Translations under genes and position numbers: made by a program | Shown here: positions 1-9,612 of the stretch, piece by piece | Position numbering within the stretch: the first letter of the stretch is position 1 | Layout: each line of letters opens with the position of its first letter | Source: JAUIAI01 sp041396585 | GTDB lineage: Bacteria > Pseudomonadota > Gammaproteobacteria > Burkholderiales > Burkholderiaceae_E | Assembly: GCA_041396585.1 (NCBI GenBank) | Contig: JAWKYG010000021.1 | Coordinates: 1 to 64,000 of the forward strand | Length of the DNA: 64,000 nucleotides | Direction: 5' to 3' | The notes under the pieces: model-generated | What the model saw: only the letters and a program-made list of their open reading frames with translations | Databases searched by the model: none | What the model was told of the DNA's origin: nothing

Positions 1-75
1 GCTCGGCCATGAGGGCCTGCACGACCAGCTCACGACGCTCCGGGGTCAGAGCTTTCGGTCAACAACGTCCTTGAG
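1..75 (-). CDS. IS3-family transposase OrfB, N-terminal fragment at window edge
   Basis: In the minus-strand -1 frame relative to orfA, the sequence reads KALTPERRELVVQALMAE and continues off the left edge. This is the usual beginning of the integrase-like OrfB in this group. IS3 elements normally make an OrfAB fusion by programmed -1 frameshifting, and the overlap of the two frames around positions 46-75 fits that arrangement. Only about 25 codons are visible, so integrity cannot be judged. The family assignment rests mainly on the complete OrfA next to it. Confidence 0.55.
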
Positions 76-312
76 CGCGTGGTGCATCAGCGCCAGGTCG
101 GCATACATGCGCTTGAGCTTGGCGTTCTCGTCCTGCAACTGGCGAAGCTGCGCCAGGTGCGACACCGTCATGCCCGAGAACTGGCTCTTCCACTTGTAGT
201 ACGTCGGCTCGCTCACGCCGTGCTTCCTGCACGTCTCGCCGACCTTCGCACCCAACTCGACCTCCTTGAGGATGCCGACTATCTGCGCTTCGCTGAATCT
301 GGATTTCTTCAT
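46..312 (-). CDS. IS3-family transposase OrfA (helix-turn-helix subunit)
   Basis: This 88-residue protein begins MKKSRFSEAQIVGILKE, the signature of the HTH_Tnp_1 OrfA proteins of the IS3 family. The N-terminal half forms the DNA-binding helix-turn-helix (roughly residues 5-45, with VSEPTYYKWKSQF as the recognition part). The C-terminal half is a leucine-rich coiled coil (LAQLRQLQDENAKLKRMYADL) used for multimerisation. The length is typical and the frame is intact. It overlaps the start of orfB in the -1 frame. It is separate from the OrfB remnant at 377-678, which points the opposite way. Confidence 0.88.
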   Translation of the reverse strand: MKKSRFSEAQIVGILKEVELGAKVGETCRKHGVSEPTYYKWKSQFSGMTVSHLAQLRQLQDENAKLKRMYADLALMHHALKDVVDRKL

Positions 313-376
313 GTAGAGACTCCGTCTGGGGGAATTCTCTACTTCCGGGTGGTTCAGGTTTTCGAGGGGACTTCAG

Positions 377-678
377 TACCTGTTGCGCGGCCTGGCGATC
401 GAGCGTGCGAACCAGGTCTGGGCGATGGACCTGACCTGCATCCCGATGGCACGCGGCTTCGTGTACCTGGCCGCGATCATTGACTGACATAGCCGCAAGG
501 TCCCGGCCAGGGACGTGTCGATGTCGATGGAAGCGGACTTCTGCGTGCGCGTGCTCGACCATGCGATCGCGCGTCACGTCAAGCCGGAGATCTTCGATAC
601 CGACCAGGGTTCGCAGTTCACCAGCATGGTGTTCACCGAGCGGCTCAAGGGCGAGGGCATCGCCATCAGCATGGGCGG
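377..678 (+). pseudogene. IS3-family OrfB (integrase catalytic core) remnant
   Basis: The plus strand from 377 reads YLLRGLAIERANQVWAMD and continues through the rve/DDE integrase core, including FDTDQGSQFTS with the second catalytic Asp region. An in-frame TGA at 485-487 replaces the residue that is normally an aromatic after the AAIID segment. Homology then resumes (HSRKV...) and fades after about 678. The N-terminal third is missing: the fragment starts about 20 bases after the end of the neighbouring IS3 element and faces away from it. This looks like an older IS interrupted by a later insertion. It cannot encode an active transposase. Confidence 0.8.
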
Positions 679-903
679 TCACACGAGATGCCCACCGCGT
701 CGGTCGTGCGTTCGCGCAAGCGACGCCCGCCCGCCACCGTGGACATCTCTGCACTGCGGTCAACCCCGGCAGCGTTCCACTTGTCGTCGCCCGACTCGTG
801 TTCAGACCGATGGGGCCACCTCTCGGCCGCACATCCTCTTAGTACCTCATTTCAAGGGAAAACCCTCTATGAGATACTTTTGCCGCTCATGTGATATACT
901 TGT
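679..903. other. Intergenic, no gene recognised
   Basis: Between the OrfB remnant and the transporter operon lie about 225 bases. The first part is GC-rich with short open frames that resemble nothing I recognise. From about 840 the composition changes sharply to AT-rich, which probably marks the junction between IS debris and the transporter region. Confidence 0.4.
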
Positions 904-973
904 GTCATGCAAGTTGGCATATGACTGCGAAACTGCATGACATCGATTGGTCCTCATCTATCTGTGTCATGCA
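904..973. promoter_or_regulatory. Three copies of GTCATGCA / TGCATGAC upstream of the transporter operon
   Basis: GTCATGCA occurs at 904-911 and 966-973, and its reverse complement TGCATGAC at 934-941. The copies are spaced about 30-32 bp apart, close to three helical turns. They sit in the AT-rich leader immediately before the ribosome-binding site of the binding-protein gene, whose AAAGGAGA overlaps the end of the last copy. The arrangement suits a regulator-binding cluster. The regulator is unknown. Confidence 0.4.
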
Positions 974-984
974 AAGGAGACAAA

Positions 985-2247
985 ATGAAGTTAAGTCGGC
1001 GGACTTTTATCCAAGCAACCCTGGGTGCGGCGGCGATATCTGTGGGTGGGCCTCTGTTTGCGCAGGACCGACCTCTGCGTCTTGGCCTGTTGGCGCCGCG
1101 ATCAGGGGTGGCTGCCTTCTTGGGGGAGGACAGCATTCGAGCCGTTCGGTGGGGGGTGGACCGAATCAACCGGTCGGGGGGGATTGCAGGTAGGAAAGTG
1201 GAGCTCGTCATTCAGGAGGAGACCACTCCCAAGGACACAGTTGAGCGGTTTCGCCATCTGGCACTGCAGGAGAAGGTGGACGCCATTCATGGACTGATTT
1301 CTACCGGCGTTACTCTGGCAGTCGCCCCCGTCGCAGAGGATGAGCGTGTTCTGCTCCAGTGCTGGGATGGAACGACACAAAACGGAGTGCAAGAGTCGAT
1401 GCCAAAAACTCGTTTTGTGTTCCGGTCGACTGACAACGAGTGTGAAGCAGTGATGAGTTCGCTCATGGCCATCAAACGCTTCAAAGGTAAGTTCGCAACT
1501 ATTGCAGGAGTGAATTCCGACTATTCGTATGGGCGAAACTGCTGGGAAACGTTCAAGACGTTGTTGTCTCGCTATGACATCGAGGCCAAGGTTGTTTCTG
1601 AGCAATGGATCCGGGTTGGTGCCACCGATCTCACGACGAACGTGGCGGCATTGAACGCCGCCAAGCCTGATCTGATTTTCAATTCGCTCTTCCTCTCCGA
1701 TCTTCCTATCTTTCTTCGGCAGGCCTCCGCGGCAGGTCTGCTGGCCAACGCAAAGATCGTGTCGACCGTGGCGGGTGGTCAAATCAATGACCTGCGGTCC
1801 AGTTTCGTTCCCGAGGGTGCATTGCTGGGGCAGAACACCTTCTACTTTGACTTGCCCGGAGCATCCGAATTGCAGAAGTCGTTTGTTGCGGAATACAGGG
1901 ACCGCTACAAGGCCATTCCGACCTCATCGGCTGACCGCGCCTACTTCAATCTGATGGCTTACAAAGCCGGTGTCGAGAAGGCGGCGAAGGCTGCCGGCCG
2001 CTGGCCAAAAACTGATGAGATCGCTGATGCCATTGCCGGAAACGACATCGAAAGTCTAGGTGGCCGAGGGCGTTATCGGGCCGACAAGATTGCCGAACAG
2101 ATGTTCTACCAAGGCTTCAGTAAGAACAGTACTCAGCATGAGTACCCGGGGCTGTCCGATATTACCGCCGCGTTTTCTGATCAATTGCAGAAGCCTGCAG
2201 GCGCAGACTACTGGAAATGGATCAAGACTGCAGATTTCCGCGTGTAA
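985..2247 (+). CDS. ABC transporter substrate-binding protein, Peripla_BP_6 (LivK/urea-amide type), Tat-exported
   Basis: This 420-residue periplasmic binding protein of the branched-chain amino-acid/urea/amide family captures substrate for the permeases encoded downstream. The start at 985 follows AAAGGAGA at the right spacing and gives a twin-arginine signal peptide (MKLSRRTFIQATLGAAAI, cleavage probably after GGPLFA). An ATG further upstream would add an unsupported extension. The mature part begins with the usual RLGLLAPRSG strand and has the family pattern AVRWGVDRINRSGGIAGRKVEL. It heads a five-gene operon. The substrate cannot be read from sequence; amides, urea and branched-chain amino acids are all possible. 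Codon use is AT-richer than in the flagellar genes. Confidence 0.85.
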   Translation: MKLSRRTFIQATLGAAAISVGGPLFAQDRPLRLGLLAPRSGVAAFLGEDSIRAVRWGVDRINRSGGIAGRKVELVIQEETTPKDTVERFRHLALQEKVDAIHGLISTGVTLAVAPVAEDERVLLQCWDGTTQNGVQESMPKTRFVFRSTDNECEAVMSSLMAIKRFKGKFATIAGVNSDYSYGRNCWETFKTLLSRYDIEAKVVSEQWIRVGATDLTTNVAALNAAKPDLIFNSLFLSDLPIFLRQASAAGLLANAKIVSTVAGGQINDLRSSFVPEGALLGQNTFYFDLPGASELQKSFVAEYRDRYKAIPTSSADRAYFNLMAYKAGVEKAAKAAGRWPKTDEIADAIAGNDIESLGGRGRYRADKIAEQMFYQGFSKNSTQHEYPGLSDITAAFSDQLQKPAGADYWKWIKTADFRV

Positions 2248-2254
2248 TTATTCG

Positions 2255-2287
2255 TTAGCGGAGTGTGCTTTAAGCGTACTCCGCTAA
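2255..2287 (+). terminator. Intercistronic stem-loop between binding protein and permease genes
   Basis: TTAGCGGAGT (2255-2264) pairs perfectly with ACTCCGCTAA (2278-2287), and the inner GTGCTT/AAGCGT bases extend the stem with two G-U pairs. Only GTTAAAAATT follows, so it is not a strong intrinsic terminator. Such hairpins commonly stabilise the upstream binding-protein message and lower permease expression. Confidence 0.55.
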
Positions 2288-2312
2288 GTTAAAAATTCCG
2301 TACACGCATGAA

Positions 2313-3206
2313 ATGGATGCTTCAATGCAGTATGCCAACCTCTTTTTAGCCGGTCTCTTCCAAGCCGCGATTTTGTTTCTTGTCGCCTGCGGTCTGCAAC
2401 TCATCTTTGGCGTTCAAAAGGTCGTCAATCTTGCCTGTGGTTCGTTCTATGCGCTGGGAGCGTTTTTTGCTATTACGGCTGTCGGCCTCTTGCACCAATG
2501 GCAAATGCCGATGATTTTTCTTGTTCCAGCACTTGTGTTGTCTGGTGTACTCGTTGGAACAGTCGGAGCTCCGTTAGAGTTGTTGTTACGTCCCGTATAT
2601 AGGCGAGACCCTAGCTATCAACTTTTGCTGACCTTTGGTCTTTTGCTGATGTTCCAGGATGTTTTTCGTTTTTTCTGGGGTGCTGCACCGAGATCAATGG
2701 ACAGCTCTCTATATGGAATATATGGAACGATCGACATAAGTGGATTGCAGATCCCTGTATATAACTTTCTTGTCATTGGAGCGAGCATCCTAATCGCAAT
2801 GATTTTAGGATTGTCACTCAAGCGAACCCGTATTGGACGGATCGTACGGGCTACGGCTGAAAATCGGAACATGACTGAAGCATTGGGTGTTAATTCATCC
2901 AAAGTATTCACAATGGTTTTTACGCTGGGCTGCATTCTAGGAACTGTGGGTGGGGCATTGGTTATTCCCACTTCGGCTGCCTCTATGACTATGGCCGCTG
3001 AACTCGTGGTGGAGGCCTTTGCAGTTGTTGTGATCGGGGGCTTGGGCAGCATGGCTGGGGCTGCTGTTGGCGCCATCATTGTCGGGCTCATGCGGGCGTT
3101 CGCAGTTTCGTTAGCTCCTGAAGTGGAGATTCTCTCCATCTATCTAGTTGTCGTTGTTGTCCTCTTGATTCGCCCTGTTGGATTGTTTGGAAGGAGCGCA
3201 TCTTGA
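2313..3206 (+). CDS. livH: Branched-chain amino acid-type ABC transporter permease LivH
   Basis: This 297-residue inner-membrane permease is one half of the transmembrane channel. It has about eight hydrophobic segments, the N-terminal LFLAGLFQAAILFLVACGLQLIFGVQKVVNLACGSFYALGA typical of LivH, and the conserved cytoplasmic loop RTRIGRIVRATAENRNMTEALGVNSSKVF that contacts the ATPases. The start at 2313 is the first ATG in frame, and Met5 (2325) is an alternative. The 3' end overlaps the TTG start of livM. The substrate depends on the upstream binding protein. Length and architecture are normal. Confidence 0.88.
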   Translation: MDASMQYANLFLAGLFQAAILFLVACGLQLIFGVQKVVNLACGSFYALGAFFAITAVGLLHQWQMPMIFLVPALVLSGVLVGTVGAPLELLLRPVYRRDPSYQLLLTFGLLLMFQDVFRFFWGAAPRSMDSSLYGIYGTIDISGLQIPVYNFLVIGASILIAMILGLSLKRTRIGRIVRATAENRNMTEALGVNSSKVFTMVFTLGCILGTVGGALVIPTSAASMTMAAELVVEAFAVVVIGGLGSMAGAAVGAIIVGLMRAFAVSLAPEVEILSIYLVVVVVLLIRPVGLFGRSAS

Positions 3207-4216
3207 GCGCAGTATTTGACGTAATTTCTCCGAGAATTCGGCCTCGGCCGAAGCCGCGGTTGCTTAACGGCGTTATTCCATTTGTTGTGTTGCTAGCTGG
3301 ACTTGCAATTGCACCTTTGATGCTAACACCGTACAGCACCGTGATGCTTATGCCTGCCTTGGCATTTGGAATCGCTCTTCTCGGCATGAATCTTCTGTTT
3401 GGCTACACGGGGTTGCTGTCCTTTGGCCATGCAATGTTCTTGGCTGTAGGGGCATACGTGGCGGCCGCAGCGACCCAGGCGGGCGTTCTCCACTTTGAGT
3501 TGATCTTGATCGCAGCAGCGAGTTTGGGAGGACTATTCGCATTGGCGATTGGTGCTCTCTGTGTCCGTTTCACACATATCTTCTTTGGCATGCTCACACT
3601 TGCGTTTGGCATGCTTCTTCACTCTTTCCTGTTCAAGTTCTACAACTTGACAGGAGGTGATCAAGGTATGCGTGTCCTGCGGCCGATGTTATTGGGGCAG
3701 GATTGGGATATGACTGCGACTCAGTTTCTCAGTGGTCCGTTCTATTACTACTGTTTGATAGTTTATTTGCTGCTCGGATTGCTCACCTGGCGCATCGTCA
3801 GTTCGCCTCTTGGCCTCCAGTTGCGCGCTATTAGAGACAATGAGAGCAAGGCTCGGTACCTTGGCGTACGTGTCTATCGCCTTCGACTGTTTGCCTTTGT
3901 AGTGTCTGGCGTTTTCGGTGCAATCGCTGGCGCGATGTTGGGGGTTTCCACTGGACTTGCTGATCCGGAGCTTGCGTATTGGCCTCAGTCAGGCAATCTC
4001 ATTTTTGATGATTCTTGGGGGGCTGGAACCTTTGTGGGGCCTGGGGTAGGGGCGCTCATTTTTGTTCTGCTGCATGAAGTACTGATATCGAGTACGGCCT
4101 ACTGGAGATTTATGTTGGGTGCTACGTTGGTGTTTCTCGTGCTTGTGCTTCCAGAAGGATTGATCGGCACGATTTCCAATCACTTGCAACGTCGTGTAAG
4201 GGGAGATGCCCAATGA
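3203..4216 (+). CDS. livM: Branched-chain amino acid-type ABC transporter permease LivM
   Basis: This 337-residue membrane permease is the partner of LivH. It has the LivM hallmark NLLFGYTGLLSFGHAMFLAVGAYVAA and the loop SPLGLQLRAIRDNESKARYLGVRVYRLRLFAFVVSG. The start is a TTG at 3203 overlapping the livH stop (TTGA), with GGAAGGAG at 3189-3196 as ribosome-binding site; no ATG fits as well. The first 20 residues are basic and proline-rich (RIRPRPKPR), presumably cytoplasmic. It overlaps livG by ATGA, so the operon is tightly coupled. Confidence 0.88.
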   Translation: MSAVFDVISPRIRPRPKPRLLNGVIPFVVLLAGLAIAPLMLTPYSTVMLMPALAFGIALLGMNLLFGYTGLLSFGHAMFLAVGAYVAAAATQAGVLHFELILIAAASLGGLFALAIGALCVRFTHIFFGMLTLAFGMLLHSFLFKFYNLTGGDQGMRVLRPMLLGQDWDMTATQFLSGPFYYYCLIVYLLLGLLTWRIVSSPLGLQLRAIRDNESKARYLGVRVYRLRLFAFVVSGVFGAIAGAMLGVSTGLADPELAYWPQSGNLIFDDSWGAGTFVGPGVGALIFVLLHEVLISSTAYWRFMLGATLVFLVLVLPEGLIGTISNHLQRRVRGDAQ

Positions 4217-5007
4217 GTGCCATGTTGAGCGCATGCAATGTATCCAAATCTTATGGATCGTACCAAGCTCTAAAGAATGTGTCTTTGGAGATCGGAGGCG
4301 GTGAATTCGTGTCGATAGTCGGCCCGAATGGAGCAGGGAAGACCACACTCGTCAATGTGTTGACGGGGTTGGCAGCCCCCTCCCAAGGGACGGTGCATTT
4401 CTTGGGAAATAGTATTGCTGGAGTAGGTCCGGTTAAGTTGGCTGCGATGGGCATGGCCCGTTCATTCCAGCTGGTCAATATTTTTCCAGAGGTGAGCGTT
4501 TGGGAGACGATCGCAGTTGCTGTAAGTTCAAGGTTGCGTAGAGCTTCGAATCCATTACGAACATTGACCAAAGATCCTCAGATCGAGGACGAAGTTCAGC
4601 ATATTGCTGGAACACTTGGCTTGCATCACAAGCTTTTTGAACGAGCTGGTTCTCTCTCACAAGGAGAGAAAAAACTCCTTGATATCGCCAGCGCATTTGC
4701 ACTTCGTCCTAAGGCCATCCTTTTAGATGAACCTACTTCGGGCGTCTCAAGTGGAGACAAATACGGGATTATGGAACTGTTAGTGAAGGCGGCACGCTCG
4801 GAAGGGGTGAGCGCCATCATTCAAGTCGAGCATGACATGACACTGGTCGCACGTTACTCGCATCGGGTGATCGCGCTTCAGGAAGGGCGTGTGATTGGAG
4901 ATATGTCTCCGGATGTTTTCTTTAAGGACTCCTTGATGCTTGAAGCAGTGATCGGCCCTGTCCACAGTAGTCAGAAAAAAAACGAGGGGGAACACCAGCC
5001 ATGCTGA
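4213..5007 (+). CDS. livG: Branched-chain amino acid-type ABC transporter ATPase LivG
   Basis: This 264-residue ATPase powers the LivHM channel. It shows Walker A (GPNGAGKTT, about residues 37-45), a LivG-type Q-loop region (GMARSFQLVNIFPEVSVWE), the signature LSQGEK, Walker B (AILLDEPTSGVSS) and the H-loop (VEHDM). The ATG at 4213 overlaps the livM stop; Met4 is an alternative start. The C-terminal tail (HSSQKKNEGEHQPC) is slightly extended and overlaps livF by seven bases. It acts as a heterodimer with LivF. Confidence 0.9.
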   Translation: MSAMLSACNVSKSYGSYQALKNVSLEIGGGEFVSIVGPNGAGKTTLVNVLTGLAAPSQGTVHFLGNSIAGVGPVKLAAMGMARSFQLVNIFPEVSVWETIAVAVSSRLRRASNPLRTLTKDPQIEDEVQHIAGTLGLHHKLFERAGSLSQGEKKLLDIASAFALRPKAILLDEPTSGVSSGDKYGIMELLVKAARSEGVSAIIQVEHDMTLVARYSHRVIALQEGRVIGDMSPDVFFKDSLMLEAVIGPVHSSQKKNEGEHQPC

Positions 5008-5726
5008 ACGTGTCCGAACTGACCGTGGACATCCAGGGAAGTCGAATTCTTCGAGGTATCAGTCTTGAGGTTCGCGCCGGTGAACTGGTATGTCTTCTCG
5101 GCAGAAATGGAGCGGGAAAGACCACCACTTTTCGGTCGTTGATGGGCTATCTTCGGCCCGTTTCCGGGCGCATCTCGTGGGAAGATAAAGATCTTGCGCG
5201 CTTGAGCACATGGCAGATTGCGCAACTGGGCATTGGCTTTTCCCCTGAAGAATCGGAAGTGTATGCCGACCTCACGGTCGAGGAAAACATTGAACTTCCG
5301 ACGTGGACTCGTACCTGTGGCAGACCTGCTGCGGAGCGCATTTCGGAAGCATATCGTATTTTCCCCAAGCTGGAACGATACCGTAAACGCGGGGGGGCAG
5401 AGCTTTCGGGTGGCGAGCGCAAGATGGTATCTATCGCCCGCGCATTGGCTCTCGACGCAGAACTCCTTTTACTCGACGAACCTTTTGAAGGTCTCTCACC
5501 CGCCATCATTCCACTTGTAGCGGAGGGAGTCGCCGCGATTCGCCAATCTGGGAAAGCCATTGTGATGGCTGAATCCAATTTGCATCATGTTCCAGATTAC
5601 ATAGATAAACTAGTGGTGATTGAGCGCGGTGAAATTATTTACACGGGCTCGTTGAGCGGAGCTCTCGGGGACGTGGAGGTTATGAAAATTATCGCGGGTG
5701 CCGTGGATGCGGAACCTCAAACTTGA
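5001..5726 (+). CDS. livF: Branched-chain amino acid-type ABC transporter ATPase LivF
   Basis: This 241-residue second ATPase of the transporter carries Walker A GRNGAGKTTT, the LivF-type loop ARLSTWQIAQLGIGFSPEESEVYADLTVEEN, the signature LSGGER, Walker B LLLLDEPFEGLSP, and ESN where LivG has the H-loop. ESN in place of the usual His is common in LivF-like proteins. The start at 5001 lies inside the end of livG and is preceded by a purine-rich GAGGGGG site. It is the last transport gene; a DUF6166-type gene follows within 14 bases. Confidence 0.9.
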   Translation: MLNVSELTVDIQGSRILRGISLEVRAGELVCLLGRNGAGKTTTFRSLMGYLRPVSGRISWEDKDLARLSTWQIAQLGIGFSPEESEVYADLTVEENIELPTWTRTCGRPAAERISEAYRIFPKLERYRKRGGAELSGGERKMVSIARALALDAELLLLDEPFEGLSPAIIPLVAEGVAAIRQSGKAIVMAESNLHHVPDYIDKLVVIERGEIIYTGSLSGALGDVEVMKIIAGAVDAEPQT

Positions 5727-5739
5727 CCAGGGGCGAGAT

Positions 5740-6039
5740 ATGAAGACATATACGGGCGATCGAACTATCGATGGAATTAAAGTGCTCGCCGATGGCCAAT
5801 TGCTGCCTGACCGGACCGACCTGCGTCGCTATGCGGAAATGGGGTTCGAATGGGGGTACGAAGGTGCCGAGCCGCGGCAGTTGGCTTTCGCTCTTCTTTT
5901 GGATCACACCGGTGACTTGAATCTTTCCGCTGATTCTTGCGAATCTTTCATGAAGGTCATGGTTGCAAATTTTGATAATGAGTGGAGCATTACTTCTGCT
6001 GATATTGAAAGCTGGCTACTAAGCAAGTCAAAGTATTGA
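5740..6039 (+). CDS. DUF6166-like small protein
   Basis: This protein of 99 residues starts at 5740 (MKTYTGDRTIDGIKVLADG). An earlier in-frame ATG at 5698 would lie inside livF and is less likely. The segment GFEWGYEGAEPRQLAFALLLDHTGD followed by NEWSITSADIESWL matches what I remember of DUF6166, a soluble domain of unknown function with a GYxGxxPxQLAxALL core. It follows livF closely and could be cotranscribed. No catalytic motif is evident. Its presence in a transporter operon is unusual, since the family is more often seen near mobile or phage-like genes. No function is assigned. Confidence 0.65.
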   Translation: MKTYTGDRTIDGIKVLADGQLLPDRTDLRRYAEMGFEWGYEGAEPRQLAFALLLDHTGDLNLSADSCESFMKVMVANFDNEWSITSADIESWLLSKSKY

Positions 6040-6106
6040 CTGCGGCTGAAATCGAGTGTTGTTGGCAGGCATGCCCCTGTTGGGGTGAATTTAATTGGAG
6101 GTTTTC

Positions 6107-6898
6107 ATGGAGCTTCAATCTACTATGATGAAGGAACGCCAGCGTCGATATCGCAAAGAGTATCGACATCGTGTGGCGGGTTGGTACCACGGTTGGCTGC
6201 ACTTGGCGATCATTGCCATCAGCGGTTTCACGGCGCTCTACATCTATGCTGCCAATCTTCGCAACGTCCAACTGTGGGAATGGCTGGCCTTGCCATTGGG
6301 TTTCATGGCTTATCAACTCACCGAATACTTGCTGCATGCGCATGTAATGCATCGGCCTCGCAAGAACGTCATTTTCCGGGCGCTCTATGTGCGACACACA
6401 TTGATGCATCATCAGTTCTTTACGCGCGAAGAAATGCGTTTCGCGGATCATAGAGATTGGCGTGTAACGTTCTTTCCCCCTTTCACAATGATCGTGCTTA
6501 CCTTGCTGTCTCTCGTGCCATCGCTCGTCGCTGGCTGGATTCTCTCCCCTAATTTCGGCTGGCTGTTGATGGCCGCGCTGACGGGTAGCTACATGTTCTA
6601 TGAACTCGTTCATTTCTCATGCCATGTGAACGACAACTGGCTTATTCGAAATACGCCGATTATTAATACTGCGCGCCGGCATCATACGGCGCATCACGAT
6701 CATCCATTGATGATGGAAGTTAATATGGGTATCGGAACCCCTATTTTTGATTGGTTGTTTGGAACCTCCGATCTCAAAAGAGGATTTTGGGGTCATATCT
6801 TTAACGGCTACAGCACGCGTTATTTGAAGCAAGATCTTCGAAAAACAGTTCGTACACCCAATTCAAATGATGGCGTTGTGAAATCGGCAAGCTTCTAA
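6107..6898 (+). CDS. Fatty acid hydroxylase / sterol desaturase superfamily membrane protein
   Basis: This protein of about 263 residues has four hydrophobic segments and the histidine clusters of the di-iron hydroxylase superfamily: HAHVMHR, HTLMHH, HFSCH and HHTAHHDH. These ligate two irons used for O2-dependent hydroxylation or desaturation of lipid substrates at the membrane. The ATG at 6107 has GGAGG (6097-6101) five bases upstream; the TTG at 6095 would lack a site. The gene is AT-rich like its neighbours and probably belongs to the same acquired block. The substrate is unknown; fatty acids, sterol-like lipids or carotenoids are all possible for the superfamily. Confidence 0.75.
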   Translation: MELQSTMMKERQRRYRKEYRHRVAGWYHGWLHLAIIAISGFTALYIYAANLRNVQLWEWLALPLGFMAYQLTEYLLHAHVMHRPRKNVIFRALYVRHTLMHHQFFTREEMRFADHRDWRVTFFPPFTMIVLTLLSLVPSLVAGWILSPNFGWLLMAALTGSYMFYELVHFSCHVNDNWLIRNTPIINTARRHHTAHHDHPLMMEVNMGIGTPIFDWLFGTSDLKRGFWGHIFNGYSTRYLKQDLRKTVRTPNSNDGVVKSASF

Positions 6899-6927
6899 CA
6901 TGACTGCCAAATATCCGGAGTGATTAA

Positions 6928-7086
6928 ATGCCAACTAAATTCAAAGTAATTATTTCCATACTGATTTTGATGCTCTTCGGGGTGATAGGTTTGTATGAGT
7001 TTTCGATTGATCTTCGAACGGCTGGTTGGGCTGCATTTTTCTTAGGCGGGTTTATGGTGTTTTCGATCTGGATTTTCCTGAGGTAA
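6928..7086 (+). CDS. Small two-segment membrane peptide
   Basis: This 52-residue open frame begins MPTKFKVIISILILMLFGVIG. Two hydrophobic stretches (about residues 5-23 and 33-51, the second WAAFFLGGFMVFSIWIFL) are separated by a polar loop with Asp and Arg. The ATG is preceded by CCGGAG (6915-6920), and the gene starts 30 bases after the hydroxylase stop. The positive N-terminus and hydrophobicity suggest a genuine inner-membrane peptide. I do not recognise the family. It may assist the hydroxylase, but that is inference from position only. Confidence 0.5.
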   Translation: MPTKFKVIISILILMLFGVIGLYEFSIDLRTAGWAAFFLGGFMVFSIWIFLR

Positions 7087-7281
7087 GCAGGGATGATCCT
7101 GTCGACGCCAATTGAGCGGCAGAGGGGTGCTCTGATTACTTCTACTTCAGATCGGATTAAGAAAATGTTCGCTCTCAAGGCAGACGCAGATGTGTGGTCG
7201 TTCTGTTTGATTTAGAACAAGTTCGTTGGTACAGCTTTGGCGGCCAGTGACGTCATACTTAACTTAACCTAGTACATCCTG
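7087..7281. other. Intergenic; base-composition boundary before prpE
   Basis: There is no credible gene here. The AT-rich composition of the transporter block persists to about 7280 and switches abruptly to GC-rich codons at prpE. No clear terminator was seen. Confidence 0.4.
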
Positions 7282-9180
<1,899 letters not shown>

Positions 9181-9381
9181 AAGAAAACACACCGGAATTG
9201 CCGAAACGTGCCTCACTTGCGTACGGTAGTAGCAAAGCTTTGAAGTCAGCCCTCTGTCACAAACAGACGGAGAGAGTTGTGCAGTCCATCACACTCGGTA
9301 TCAAAGCCAACACACGGTAAAATCCCAGTGATTGCTGGCCTGAATGAGGGGGCGTGTTGAATCTCTGATTTGCTCCATTCA
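9181..9381. other. Intergenic between prpE and the relaxase C-terminus
   Basis: There is no convincing gene or intrinsic terminator. The left junction between host (or cargo) sequence and the ICE remnant should lie here or just left of it, but no ATGAAAAA-type repeat matching the right end was found. Confidence 0.35.
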
Positions 9382-9612
9382 TCATTGGATGGACAGGTAG
9401 CGCCGTCGCCCGATCTTCCATGACACGCTCCCGCCTCGCATTGTGGCGACGAGTTGCTGCCCCAGCCGCTGTTCAAGCACCGGCTTCCAAGGCACCAAGC
9501 TGAACCCCATACCCTCATCGAGCAGTGCGTAGCGTCCGCTGGCAAGCATCACGCTGCGCCGGTAGATGCCGGCCACGCGCTGGCCGTCAGCCACGGGGCG
9601 ATACCCCAAGCC
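9382..9612 (-). pseudogene. Relaxase (DUF3363) C-terminal fragment, separated by an IS
   Basis: The minus strand reads GLGYRPVADGQRVAGIYRR, then ASGRYALLDEGMGFSLVPW and VSWKIGRRR, and ends at 9382. This is the C-terminal end of the DUF3363-type conjugative relaxase whose main part is at 10877-12636. The IS5-family element at 9613-10871 separates the two pieces. Removing the IS and one AAGCC copy joins AETG directly to GYRPVADG. The fragment has no start of its own and should not be translated. Confidence 0.82.

Larger units (their letters stand above)
1..356 (-). mobile_element. IS3-family insertion sequence, 5' part (runs off left edge)
   Basis: This holds the upstream end, orfA and the first codons of orfB of an IS3-family element read on the minus strand. 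A plausible terminal inverted repeat starts at about 356 (minus strand reads TGAACCACCCGGAAG), just upstream of orfA. The rest of the element lies beyond the window, so neither the other end nor a target duplication can be checked. Confidence 0.75.

Noticed and set aside
9181..9381. Left attachment site of the ICE
   Set aside because: No copy of ATGAAAAA/TTTTTCAT was found in this interval, so no left end is claimed.
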